Below, one piece after another: positions 1 through 7,238 of a DNA stretch of 12,103 bases. The DNA is from an uncultured Bacteroidota bacterium (GTDB lineage Bacteria; Bacteroidota; Bacteroidia; Chitinophagales; Chitinophagaceae). Position 1 is the first letter of the stretch. Each line of letters opens with the position of its first letter. The notes beneath the pieces were generated by a model, which saw only the letters and a program-made list of their open reading frames with translations, did not search any database and had not been told where the DNA came from. The stretch spans positions 1 to 12,103 of the forward strand of contig CAMPKR010000038.1 of NCBI GenBank assembly GCA_946887345.1. Reading direction: 5' to 3'. Both the position numbers and the translations under genes were made by a program.

Positions 1-11
1 CGCCTATAGGC

Positions 12-22
12 GACATTTTGTC
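12..22. promoter_or_regulatory. Inverted repeat GACA-TTT-TGTC upstream of grpE, candidate heat-shock operator
   Basis: A perfect short inverted repeat, GACA then three bases then TGTC, sits about 50 bases upstream of the expected grpE transcription start. It directly follows another perfect 12-base palindrome, CGCCTATAGGCG, at 1-12. It is not the CIRCE element bound by HrcA. Its place before a chaperone operon makes a regulatory role possible, but that is inference from position alone. The palindrome at 1-12 touches the window edge and may instead be part of an upstream gene's terminator. Confidence 0.35.
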
Positions 23-54
23 CCAAAAAGCGAGACTGGCAAACTAATTGACCG

Positions 55-62
55 TATTTTTG
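55..62 (+). promoter_or_regulatory. Bacteroidota-type -7 element before grpE
   Basis: TATTTTTG matches the Bacteroidota primary-sigma -7 consensus TAnnTTTG exactly. Transcription should begin a few bases downstream, around 67-70. That excludes the in-frame TTG at 48 as a start and leaves ATG 69 (almost leaderless) or ATG 93 (about 24-base leader). No clear TTTG -33 element lies 18-21 bases upstream, so this promoter may depend on an activator or be weak without stress. Confidence 0.5.
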
Positions 63-92
63 CAACCCATGTTTTTTAAAAAACGGAAGAAT

Positions 93-698
93 ATGAACGA
101 CAATGCTATTGATAAGGACAATGTTATCAATGAGGAAGGCGACAAGCTGACAGAAGAGAACGCCATGGAAGAAGCACTGGCCAAGGAATTGAATACCGAT
201 GAGAATATTCCCGGGATAGAAAACCTGCAGGAAGAAATAGAAGAGGATGACGAAACCGACAAGGTAAGGCAGGAATTGGCCGAAGCGAAAGATAAATACC
301 TGCGCCTGGCAGCAGAGTTTGAAAATTTCAGGAGGCGTACTGCAAAAGAAAGAATAGAGTTGGTGCAAACCGCAGGAAAGGATGTTATCCAAAGCCTGCT
401 GGAAATCCTTGACGACAGTGACCGCGCTATGAAGCAATTAGAAACATCTGAAGACCTGGCTACTATTAAAGAAGGTATTTCGCTGGTTTTCAATAAATTG
501 CATAGCGCCTTGCAACAGAAGGGCCTGAAGGTAATGGATAGCAAGGGCCAGGACTTTGACCCTGATATGCATGAAGCTATTACAGAGATCCCGGCACCAA
601 CACCTGATATGGCGGGTAAAATAATAGATGTGATACAACCGGGCTATTACCTGAACGATAAGCTCATCAGGTATGCCAAAGTGGTAGTAGGTAAATAA
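93..698 (+). CDS. grpE: Nucleotide exchange factor GrpE
   Basis: GrpE is the cytoplasmic dimeric co-chaperone that releases ADP from DnaK and so resets the Hsp70 folding cycle. From ATG 93 the protein has 201 residues, normal for the family. Residues 1-55 are acidic and low in complexity, as in many GrpE N-termini. A long helical coiled-coil segment covers about 55-110 and includes the conserved KYLRLAAEFENFRRR (69-83). The C-terminal beta domain carries the family motifs DFDPDMHEAI (154-163) and GYYLNDKLIRYAKVVVGK (184-201). ATG 93 was chosen because GGAAG lies three bases before it and the -7 element is at 55-62; ATG 69, adding eight residues, is a real alternative. dnaJ follows after 39 bases on the same strand, so the two are probably co-transcribed. 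Confidence 0.95.
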   Translation: MNDNAIDKDNVINEEGDKLTEENAMEEALAKELNTDENIPGIENLQEEIEEDDETDKVRQELAEAKDKYLRLAAEFENFRRRTAKERIELVQTAGKDVIQSLLEILDDSDRAMKQLETSEDLATIKEGISLVFNKLHSALQQKGLKVMDSKGQDFDPDMHEAITEIPAPTPDMAGKIIDVIQPGYYLNDKLIRYAKVVVGK

Positions 699-737
699 GA
701 TTAAAACTGATGACCCGCAGAAGCGGATTTAACCAAT

Positions 738-1907
738 ATGTCAAAAAGAGACTATTACGAGGTACTGGGAGTTGCCAAAGGCGCCAGCGCTGACGAGATT
801 AAAAAGTCGTATCGCAAAATAGCGCTGCAGCATCATCCTGACCGCAACCCCGGAGATAAGGAAGCAGAGGAAAAGTTTAAAGAGGCAGCAGAAGCATATG
901 ATGTGCTCAGCAACCCTGACAAGCGTGCGCAGTATGATCGTTTTGGTCATGCAGGCATGGGCGGCGGTGGCGGCTATGGCAGCGGTCCCGGCGGTATGCG
1001 CATGGAGGACATTTTCCAGAATTTCGGTGATGTATTCGGCGATGATATATTCGGTAGCTTCTTTGGTGGCGGAGGCAGGCAAGGCGGTGGCCGCAGGCAG
1101 GGCACACGCGGAGCTAACCTGCGCGTGAAGCTAAAGATGACCTATAATGAAATAGCCCATGGCGCTAATAAGAAAATTAAAGTAAAGAAATACGTTCCCT
1201 GCGATACATGCAGTGGTAGTGGTGCAAAAGATAAGGGCTCTATACAAACCTGTAACACCTGTGGTGGCAGCGGACAGGTGCGCAGAGTAAGCAATACCTT
1301 CCTGGGCCAGATGCAAACGGTTACTACCTGCCCTACCTGTAATGGTGAAGGTACCCAGATAACCGCCAAGTGTGGTAACTGTAAAGGCGAAGGCCGTGTA
1401 TATGGTGAAGAGACACTGAGCCTGGATATACCCGCCGGTGTAGTAGATGGTATGCAGCTAAGCATGAGCGGCCGTGGCAATGCCGGAGAGCGTGGTGGTG
1501 CACCGGGAGACTTGCTGATACTGATAGAGGAAGAGAAGCATGAACACCTGAGAAGACTGGAACTTGATGTAGTGTATCAATTGCACATTTCCTTCCCAGA
1601 GGCAGTACTCGGTACACAAGTAGAAGTGCCGACTATAGACGGCAAGGCCAAAATTAAAATACCTGCGGGTACGCAAAGCGGCAAGATATTCAGGTTGAAA
1701 GGGAAGGGTTTCCCTGCATTCCAGTCTTATGAGAAAGGCGATGAACTGGTGGAAGTGAATGTATGGTCGCCGCAGAACCTTACAAATGAAGAAAAGGACA
1801 TGCTGGAAAAGCTGAAGAATTCAACAAATTTCAAGCCCGGACCTGATGCAGCTAAAGAAAAAGAAGACAGAAGTTTTTTTGATAAGATAAAGAATGCATT
1901 TACCTAA
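738..1907 (+). CDS. dnaJ: Molecular chaperone DnaJ (Hsp40, type I)
   Basis: DnaJ delivers unfolded clients to DnaK and stimulates its ATPase in the cytoplasm. The 389-residue protein has the full type I architecture. The J domain (about 4-70) has the invariant HPD at 33-35. A Gly/Phe-rich linker spans about 70-122 and contains repeated DIF/GDVFGD segments. The zinc-binding domain has four intact CxxCxGxG motifs at 155-162, 172-179, 198-205 and 212-219. The C-terminal client-binding and dimerisation domains occupy about 222-365, followed by a charged tail. No key residue is missing. The ATG at 738 begins exactly at the conserved [12 protein letters not shown], which fixes the start. It lies 39 bases after grpE, a common pairing in Bacteroidota, and ends at a strong terminator hairpin. 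dnaK is not in the window. Confidence 0.98.
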   Translation: MSKRDYYEVLGVAKGASADEIKKSYRKIALQHHPDRNPGDKEAEEKFKEAAEAYDVLSNPDKRAQYDRFGHAGMGGGGGYGSGPGGMRMEDIFQNFGDVFGDDIFGSFFGGGGRQGGGRRQGTRGANLRVKLKMTYNEIAHGANKKIKVKKYVPCDTCSGSGAKDKGSIQTCNTCGGSGQVRRVSNTFLGQMQTVTTCPTCNGEGTQITAKCGNCKGEGRVYGEETLSLDIPAGVVDGMQLSMSGRGNAGERGGAPGDLLILIEEEKHEHLRRLELDVVYQLHISFPEAVLGTQVEVPTIDGKAKIKIPAGTQSGKIFRLKGKGFPAFQSYEKGDELVEVNVWSPQNLTNEEKDMLEKLKNSTNFKPGPDAAKEKEDRSFFDKIKNAFT

Positions 1908-1909
1908 GG

Positions 1910-1939
1910 AAAAAGGTCCCGCAACAGCGGGACCTTTTT
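1910..1939. terminator. Bidirectional intrinsic terminator between dnaJ and the converging small gene
   Basis: The 8-bp perfect stem GGTCCCGC / GCGGGACC (1915-1922 with 1927-1934) has an AACA loop, and is flanked by AAAAA on the left and TTTTT on the right. It therefore reads as a stem plus U-tract on either strand. It starts three bases after the dnaJ stop codon, and the stop codon of the minus-strand small gene (1938-1940) overlaps its T-run. This serves both convergent transcripts. Confidence 0.9.
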
Positions 1940-2090
1940 AATGCGCTACACGCTTTATATGTTTATGCTTTACAGGCTCAAACAGGTAAAGGACTTGCTG
2001 GCTGAAGTAAAGCAACAGGTAGATAGGGCCTAAAACGATAACCCCCATCATAAACAATATCACCGTTAGCAAAGCGAAAACACTTTTCAT
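1938..2090 (-). CDS. Small single-pass membrane protein, 50 residues
   Basis: This short gene is read on the minus strand from ATG at 2090 to TAA at 1938. The product begins MKSVFALLTVILFMMGVIVL, followed by GPIYLLLYFSQQVLYLFEPV and a short basic tail KHKHIKRVAH. Residues 4-28 form one strongly hydrophobic segment. A second amphipathic stretch around 30-40 precedes the positively charged C-terminus, suggesting an N-out or signal-anchor peptide with a cytoplasmic basic tail. No known domain is recognised. Support for it being real: the hydrophobic pattern is interrupted only where a membrane protein would allow, and its stop codon falls exactly on the bidirectional terminator shared with dnaJ. 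No clear Shine-Dalgarno sequence or -7 box is visible upstream. It could still be a chance open frame, but the arrangement argues against that. Confidence 0.6.
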   Translation of the reverse strand: MKSVFALLTVILFMMGVIVLGPIYLLLYFSQQVLYLFEPVKHKHIKRVAH

Positions 2091-2175
2091 AACATTGATT
2101 TCAGTTTCCAATATCCGAAGCTGCGCTGCCTTAAAGAAAAATTCAGATATCGTTAACCTTGGCTTTACCAGCGCT

Positions 2176-2215
2176 TAACGAGTCATTAGCTAACATAGGA
2201 CACCGGGTAACGAGT
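2176..2215. repeat. Direct repeat TAACGAGT, copies 32 bases apart
   Basis: Two exact copies of TAACGAGT lie at 2176-2183 and 2208-2215. Their 32-base spacing is close to three helical turns, so both would face the same side of the DNA. The second copy runs into the first base of the -7 element of the downstream membrane-protein gene. A reverse-oriented core, CGTTA, occurs further upstream near 2151. This could be an operator for the divergent pair, but an 8-base repeat can arise by chance. Confidence 0.35.
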
Positions 2216-2222
2216 ATATTTG
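2215..2222 (+). promoter_or_regulatory. -7 element four bases before the DUF4184 gene start
   Basis: TATATTTG matches TAnnTTTG exactly, with its last G only four bases before the ATG at 2227. Transcription would be expected to start at or within a few bases of that ATG, giving a leaderless or near-leaderless mRNA. A good -33 TTTG is not evident 18-21 bases upstream. Confidence 0.5.
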
Positions 2223-2226
2223 CAGA

Positions 2227-2973
2227 ATGCCTTTCACTTTCGCACATCCAGCTATAGTGCTTCCCATCAACCGCCTTTTTAGGACAAGGTTGTCATTGAC
2301 GGGGTTAATAATCGGCAGCATGATCCCCGACTTTGAGGGTTTTTTGCTGGTAACCGATGTGAAGGTTTATAGTCACACCTGGCATGGCATGTTCTGGCTG
2401 GATATGCCTATGGGCCTGGCATTAGCATTTCTTTTTCACCTGGTTGTAAGAGACAGGCTGATAGACAATCTTCCCCTTTTCTTTAAGAGACGTCTTATTG
2501 CCTACAAAAAGCTTGACTGGAATAAATACTTTAAAGCAAACGTAGGTTTAGTGCTGCTGTCGTTCCTCATCGGCATATTCTCACACATTCTCTGGGATGA
2601 CTTTACCCACCTTAATGGCTTCTTTGTACGCCATATCCCTTTTCTGCATAGCTCATACAATCTAAACGGAGAACCTTACCCGGTTTACAAAATGCTGCAA
2701 CTCGGAACTTCTGTGTTAGGCGTGATAGCCGTACTTATAGGCATTGGCATGTTACAGCAGCAAAAGCGGGTGCATGAGCAGAGCAACACTATTTACTGGG
2801 CAATAGTCTTCTGTATTACTTCTTCTTTTGTAGCCTTTCGTTTTTTCCTTGGCCTGGAGATCGGCGACCTGAGCTTGCTGCTCATCACGGCTATGTCGGG
2901 TGGCCTGCTGGGAGTTACTATGGCGTCTATTCTTACACAAGAGATACCAGGTGCGGCAGTTAAAAGGCCATAA
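2227..2973 (+). CDS. DUF4184 family integral membrane protein
   Basis: This 248-residue inner-membrane protein is recognised as the DUF4184 family by its N-terminus MPFTFAHPAIVLPI, with GSMIPDFEGF (about 30-39) and the conserved FSHILWDDFTH segment (about 118-128). DUF4184 resembles the YdjM/DUF457 group of membrane proteins with conserved His/Asp residues, which have been proposed to be metal-dependent hydrolases. The biochemical role is not known and none is assigned here. Several hydrophobic helices are apparent (about 55-72, 103-120, 158-175, 188-204, 212-235). The family almost always begins with MPFTFxHPA, so the ATG at 2227 is secure even though it lies only four bases after a -7 box. 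The gene is followed after 53 bases by a secreted-protein gene on the same strand, with no convincing terminator between them, so read-through is possible. Confidence 0.85.
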   Translation: MPFTFAHPAIVLPINRLFRTRLSLTGLIIGSMIPDFEGFLLVTDVKVYSHTWHGMFWLDMPMGLALAFLFHLVVRDRLIDNLPLFFKRRLIAYKKLDWNKYFKANVGLVLLSFLIGIFSHILWDDFTHLNGFFVRHIPFLHSSYNLNGEPYPVYKMLQLGTSVLGVIAVLIGIGMLQQQKRVHEQSNTIYWAIVFCITSSFVAFRFFLGLEIGDLSLLLITAMSGGLLGVTMASILTQEIPGAAVKRP

Positions 2974-3026
2974 ATACCCTCTTTGGAGCAAACGAAATTC
3001 CCCGTTTTTTCGTCTATTACTATGTT

Positions 3027-5276
3027 ATGAGACTTTTGCTCAGCCTTGTATTGATTCTCAATGCCTTATCAGCTTTTGCCCAGCATCCCAATAAGATATG
3101 GGCTTTCGGCTCGTTGGCAGGTCTTGACTTCAATACCCAGCCTCCCACCCCAATACTCACAGCCATCCAGGGCTGGGAATCTTATGCAAGTCAATGCGAT
3201 GAACAAGGCAACCTGCTCTTTTATACCAACGGAGAGAAGATTTATAGCAAGCTGCATAACCTTATGCCCAATGGCGATAGTCTGAAAGGAAACTACTACG
3301 GTTCCACGTCACAGGGCGTCCAGGTGATGCCCCATCCTGCGAGTGCTGACAAATACATCGTCATTACGGTTGATCCTGAAGAGTCATACACCCAGTATCC
3401 CTACACCAATGGCTGTAGATACTATACGGTTGTAGATATGACACTGAATGGCGGTTTAGGCGATGTCGTAGCCACACAAAAGAATGTGCTCATCGATTCG
3501 CTCTTTAGCGAACATACTATGATCATTGGTAACGAATGCAAAATGTGGCTGGTCACTCATACCGCATATGGCCCCGGCTTCCGTTGCTATGAGTTCACGA
3601 TGCAGGGTATTAATCCAACACCTGTTTTATCATATTCAGGGACATCAGGCAGTAATTTTCGTTACATACGCGGAGAGGTGGCTTACGATCCGGTGCGTCA
3701 ACATATTTTCCTGAGCACCCCTGATACCACTTATGCAAATGGCATATTAGAGATGCACGATTTTGACATAAATACCGGAGTTGTTTCTAACCCGCAACTA
3801 TTGAGCAGCAATGGTATCTATTACAGGCTCTGTGTGTCCCCGGCAGCAAGTAAGCTCTATGCGTCAGGCGCCGTCAACAACCAAACGGTACTCGATCAAT
3901 TCGACATCACGGTTCCTACAGCACAGGCTATTATCAATTCAAGAGTTGTAATAGACGGCAGTACTTTATTTAAGCAGGACATGGCTATCGGTCCTGATAG
4001 CATGATATATGTTAACGGTACATTTGGCAATACGAGCATTTCGAGGATTGATGAGCCCGACCAGCCGGGATTGGCGTGCAATTTTGTCCTCAATGCGATC
4101 GCGCTTGCACCAGGATCAAGCAGCACCAGCGGATTACCATCGCCATCAGTAAAGAGATATACCGGAACTTCACAGGTTCTTCATTTTGCACATGATACTG
4201 ATGTCTGCGCAGTACCTGTTGTGCTAAGTGTGTTCGACAGTTCATATACAAGCTATTTATGGTCTACAGGGGATACTGGTACAACCGTCCAGGCAAGCCA
4301 GTATGGTACATATTGGGTGCTATCGGTAAGCGACTGCAGGCAGAGGACGGATACTTTCCACATGTATGACTTCGAGATGATTCCGAATGTGATTGATACC
4401 GCCATCTGCTTCGCTGCCTCCGCTACCCTAAAGTCAACCGCTAATCTGCCAAATTATCTGTGGTCTGATGGAAGTACAAGTAGTGAGCTGGTTGTAACTC
4501 AGCCGGGTTCCTACTGGGTATTAGCAACAGATTTCTGCGTGGAGTCAGTAGATACTTTTAAAGTCTCTTTTGTTGATTTCGATATACGTCTGCCCGGAGA
4601 TACCGGCGTGTGTGAGGATATTCTCATAAGCCCGGAAATCACGGGACTCGACTTGAATCTTTTATGGCAGGAGGGTACTACGGCTACTAGTTATCTTATT
4701 ACATCCTCCGGCACTTATTGGGTGGAGGCAAGCAAAAATGGCTGTAAAATGGCTGATACCATCATTGTAGGCAATAATAAAGTGATTATAGGCTTGGGTG
4801 CTGATCAGTTTCTTTGTGAGAATACAAGGATCAGTCTCGATCCGGGAGGTCCCGAAGGCGCCTCCTATCTATGGCAGGATGGAAGCACGACAGATACTTA
4901 TGTAGCAGAAAGGACAGGCGTATATCATGTCACTGCGAATAAAAATGGTTGCGCGGCCACCGATACAATACAGGTCTCTTATGAAAAATGCGATTGTCTT
5001 TTCAGTGTTCCTTCGGTATTCACTCCTAATGCCGATGGTAAAAACGACTTCTTTACGGCAATTATAGAACCAACTTGTCCTGTTTCAGAATACATAATGC
5101 AGATTTACAATCGTTGGGGCGAACGTGTCTTTACTGCAAAAACTCCTGCTGACAAATGGGATGGCAACCATAGAGGACAGTTAGCTGAGGTGGGCACATA
5201 CATGTACCAACTTAACTTCAAAGGAGCCAAGGATAAGATGTTCATAAAAAAGGGAGACTTAACTCTGCTGCGCTGA
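3027..5276 (+). CDS. Secreted T9SS protein with propeller-like N-terminus, Ig-like repeats and type B sorting domain
   Basis: This 749-residue protein starts with a signal peptide, MRLLLSLVLILNALSAFAQ, probably cut after AFAQ, for Sec export to the periplasm. Residues about 22-390 begin with IWAFGSLAGLDFN and GNLLFYTNGEKIYSKLHNLMPNG, the opening blades of a Bacteroidota surface-protein family with a beta-propeller-like pattern. Residues 392-655 hold four Ig-like repeats. The last 90 residues, from VFTPNADGKNDFF through IYNRWGERVF and the final KKGDLTLLR, are the gliding-motility-associated CHU_C / type B sorting signal, which directs passage through the type IX secretion system to the cell surface. 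Many such proteins are released or bound to the SprF/PorP class of outer-membrane partner. No catalytic motif is seen, so adhesion or a structural role is more likely than enzymatic activity. The ATG at 3027 directly precedes the signal peptide. Confidence 0.9.
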   Translation: MRLLLSLVLILNALSAFAQHPNKIWAFGSLAGLDFNTQPPTPILTAIQGWESYASQCDEQGNLLFYTNGEKIYSKLHNLMPNGDSLKGNYYGSTSQGVQVMPHPASADKYIVITVDPEESYTQYPYTNGCRYYTVVDMTLNGGLGDVVATQKNVLIDSLFSEHTMIIGNECKMWLVTHTAYGPGFRCYEFTMQGINPTPVLSYSGTSGSNFRYIRGEVAYDPVRQHIFLSTPDTTYANGILEMHDFDINTGVVSNPQLLSSNGIYYRLCVSPAASKLYASGAVNNQTVLDQFDITVPTAQAIINSRVVIDGSTLFKQDMAIGPDSMIYVNGTFGNTSISRIDEPDQPGLACNFVLNAIALAPGSSSTSGLPSPSVKRYTGTSQVLHFAHDTDVCAVPVVLSVFDSSYTSYLWSTGDTGTTVQASQYGTYWVLSVSDCRQRTDTFHMYDFEMIPNVIDTAICFAASATLKSTANLPNYLWSDGSTSSELVVTQPGSYWVLATDFCVESVDTFKVSFVDFDIRLPGDTGVCEDILISPEITGLDLNLLWQEGTTATSYLITSSGTYWVEASKNGCKMADTIIVGNNKVIIGLGADQFLCENTRISLDPGGPEGASYLWQDGSTTDTYVAERTGVYHVTANKNGCAATDTIQVSYEKCDCLFSVPSVFTPNADGKNDFFTAIIEPTCPVSEYIMQIYNRWGERVFTAKTPADKWDGNHRGQLAEVGTYMYQLNFKGAKDKMFIKKGDLTLLR
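4200..4985 (+). repeat. Four Ig-like repeats encoded within the T9SS protein
   Basis: Four units of 66-69 residues share the pattern Cys, then YLWxDGST, then GxYWVxA, then a Cys and an (A/T)DT(I/F) strand. The LW pairs fall near residues 411, 477, 546 and 614. Each unit has one Cys near its start (such as DVC, AIC, GVC, FLC) and one shortly before the final DT strand (SDC, DFC, NGC, NGC), consistent with one disulfide per domain. The nucleotide sequences are strongly diverged, so the duplication is old. Confidence 0.8.
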
Positions 5277-5285
5277 GCTTTGCTT

Positions 5286-5951
5286 TTATTTCATTGCCTT
5301 CTTCAGGAAATCATTCATTTTCTTTCCCGCTTTGTAATACTCCATCAATACGTCTGCCAGGTCATCCTTTAGGAGTGCCGCTCCTTTTATGTCGGCGGAG
5401 TAAAAGAATTGCTTATTAGCTATCAGTGGCTCTTTTTCTACTGCGGCTTTAAATTCATCGGGTATTTTTTTGTTCTGCTCTCCCTGCAGTTTACCAAACT
5501 TGTCTTTGAATGCCTTGTCGTTGTAAACTGCGGCAAATTCCTTAGTATTCTTCGCAATCGCGGTTCTTATCTTTTTCAAAGTGTCCGGTTCTACTACATA
5601 TGCCCCGCCAAAGACGGATATTTTGTCGTGCGAGAGCTGGAAATAGAACCCCGGTTCTTCTTTCGATTTGCGCCCCTGCGACGAAATATTCGCTGAAACA
5701 TGTGTATTGTATGGAGTTTTATCCTTTGAAAAGCGGATGTCTTTGTTGATCCTGAATATGGCGTCCGAAGCACCGATGTTTACCTCAGGCTGATGCTTTT
5801 GTATCCTTTTGATCATTTCGTCTACAAAGGCTTTAAAGGGTTCCTTTACAGATGTCTCATAGGTTTTCCTGTTTTCGTTAAACCAGGCAGTGGAATTGTT
5901 GGCCGAAAGACCCTTAAAAAAGCTGACGAAGTTTTTATCAAAATGTGCCAT
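5286..5951 (-). CDS. DUF2461 domain-containing protein (TIGR02453 family)
   Basis: This 221-residue soluble, probably cytoplasmic protein covers the whole DUF2461 family. Recognisable features are the N-terminal FxxFFKGLSANNSTAWFNENRKTYE (about 7-32), RINKDIRFSKDKTPYNTHVSA (about 67-87), the GFYFQLSHDKISVFGGAYV segment (about 101-119) and a Lys-rich C-terminus. The family is widespread in bacteria and has no established biochemical function; none is proposed. There is no signal peptide or membrane segment. The start lies nine bases after the stop of the ECF sigma-factor gene on the same strand, so it is probably the third gene of that operon. Its stop is only nine bases from the stop of the converging T9SS gene. 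No hairpin lies between them, so the 3' ends of the two transcripts probably overlap. Confidence 0.9.
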   Translation of the reverse strand: MAHFDKNFVSFFKGLSANNSTAWFNENRKTYETSVKEPFKAFVDEMIKRIQKHQPEVNIGASDAIFRINKDIRFSKDKTPYNTHVSANISSQGRKSKEEPGFYFQLSHDKISVFGGAYVVEPDTLKKIRTAIAKNTKEFAAVYNDKAFKDKFGKLQGEQNKKIPDEFKAAVEKEPLIANKQFFYSADIKGAALLKDDLADVLMEYYKAGKKMNDFLKKAMK

Positions 5952-5960
5952 AATACTGTT

Positions 5961-7238
5961 TTAGTTGGCGAATGACGTGCATTCTTCCATTTTATTGATG
6001 AGAAATTGTTTGTCCAGTTCCGATTTGGCTAAGTTAATAGCTTCTTTATAATGATAAACCGCTTCTTCGTATTGTCCTGCCTTGGACAGGAAGCTGGCTT
6101 TCGTGGCGTGGAATAGATGATGTTTGCTGAGTTTTAGATTGTTTATAGTCTCTAACTCCCTCAGTGCTTCATGGGCTCCAAGGAAATGATAGATAGCTAT
6201 GGCCTTGTTTAAACGTACTACCGGCGACCATTCTATTTGTTCCAATTGCTCATAATAATATACTATTTGCTTCCAATCAGTTTGCTCATAAGTCTCCGCC
6301 GAACAGTGTACGGCAGCAATGCCTGCCTCAATGTGATACCTGCTCAGCAATGCTGTATTCCTTGAGTCCTTGAGGTAGAAGTAGGCTTCTATTATCAAAT
6401 TCTTATCCCATTTTCTCCTGTCCTGTTCTTCCAACGAAACGATACTTCCATCCAATTCAGTCCTGGATGCAAAGCGCGCCACATTAAAGAACATCAGGGC
6501 CAGCATGGCCTTCGTTTCGCTTTTCGCAGTATTGTCACCAAGCTTGAGCACCATTTTCCCTAGCCTGATAGCTTCAAAGCAAAGATCCCGGTTGATAAGC
6601 TCTGTATCTTCTGTTGTTTTATATCCTTCGTTAAACATCAGGTAGAGCACCTGTCTCAGCATATCCAGCCGTTGCATAGACCGGTAGAGATAGCCTGTAT
6701 CGGCGAAGAGACCCTTTTGTTTTATGTCTTGTTTGGTTCTTAGCAGGGTTTTCTTCACGGCCTCCTTTTCCATTAGTAGAGAAGAAGCGATTTCATTAAT
6801 ACTAAAGCCGCATAGCACTTGTAGTGTAAAGGCAATTTGTTGCTTCTCACTTAATTCCGGGTGACAACAAAGAAATAGTAGTTTCAGTTGTGCATCAAGG
6901 GTGTCGTGATCGCTGAAGGCCTGATCTATGTGTTGGTAGAAAACTTGTTCTTTATTTGCAACAAAAGCCGAATAAGGCAGACTTGCCCGTTTGGCGTTCT
7001 CTCTTAGTATATCTATCGCCTTATTCTTTGCTACTTGCATCAGCCAGGCTTCCGGTTTGTCGGGAACGTTTCCGTATGGCCATGTTTTGTATGCAGCGAG
7101 GAAGGTATCCTGAACTATGTCCTCAGCTTGAGATATCATACTGACACCAAAGAGTTTTATTAAAATAGCAGTCATCTTTCCCGCTTCCCGGCGGAAAAGA
7201 TGACTTACTAGTTTTTCTATGTGCTTATTGTCGGGCAT
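5961..7238 (-). CDS. ECF RNA polymerase sigma factor with TPR-like C-terminal extension (ECF42 / DUF6596 type)
   Basis: This 425-residue protein directs RNA polymerase to alternative promoters. Sigma region 2 lies at about 10-85, with AEDIVQDTFLAAYKTW (38-53) and PEAWLMQVAKNKAIDILR. Region 4 lies at about 130-178, with LSEKQQIAFTLQVLCGFSINEIASSLLM as the helix-turn-helix. The intervening LKLLFLCCHPELS is a hallmark of the DUF6596 group. The remaining 240 residues form a helical extension that ends in TPR-like pairs (VVRLNKAIAIYHFLGAHEAL, and FLSKAGQYEEAVYHYKEAINLA). This matches the ECF42 class, in which the extension is known to affect sigma activity in place of a separate anti-sigma factor; none is encoded here. 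The ATG overlaps the stop of the upstream YCII/DGPF gene by one base (TAATG), which indicates translational coupling. The signal it responds to is unknown. Confidence 0.92.
   Translation of the reverse strand: MPDNKHIEKLVSHLFRREAGKMTAILIKLFGVSMISQAEDIVQDTFLAAYKTWPYGNVPDKPEAWLMQVAKNKAIDILRENAKRASLPYSAFVANKEQVFYQHIDQAFSDHDTLDAQLKLLFLCCHPELSEKQQIAFTLQVLCGFSINEIASSLLMEKEAVKKTLLRTKQDIKQKGLFADTGYLYRSMQRLDMLRQVLYLMFNEGYKTTEDTELINRDLCFEAIRLGKMVLKLGDNTAKSETKAMLALMFFNVARFASRTELDGSIVSLEEQDRRKWDKNLIIEAYFYLKDSRNTALLSRYHIEAGIAAVHCSAETYEQTDWKQIVYYYEQLEQIEWSPVVRLNKAIAIYHFLGAHEALRELETINNLKLSKHHLFHATKASFLSKAGQYEEAVYHYKEAINLAKSELDKQFLINKMEECTSFAN

Noticed and set aside
72..83. Palindrome TTTTTTAAAAAA at the grpE start
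   Set aside because: An A/T-only run encoding FFKK or lying in the leader; too low in complexity to count as an operator.
48..92. TTG at 48 as the grpE start, adding 15 residues
   Set aside because: It lies upstream of the -7 element at 55-62, so a transcript from that promoter would not contain it; the added residues do not resemble GrpE.
741..1676. Several long open frames on the minus strand opposite dnaJ
   Set aside because: They are shadows of the Gly-rich and Cys-rich dnaJ coding sequence, rich in Cys, His and Arg, with no domain or promoter.
2990..3012. Possible hairpin ACGAAA / TTTCGT as a terminator between the DUF4184 and T9SS genes
   Set aside because: The stem is only six AT-rich pairs with a 10-base loop, too weak to support.
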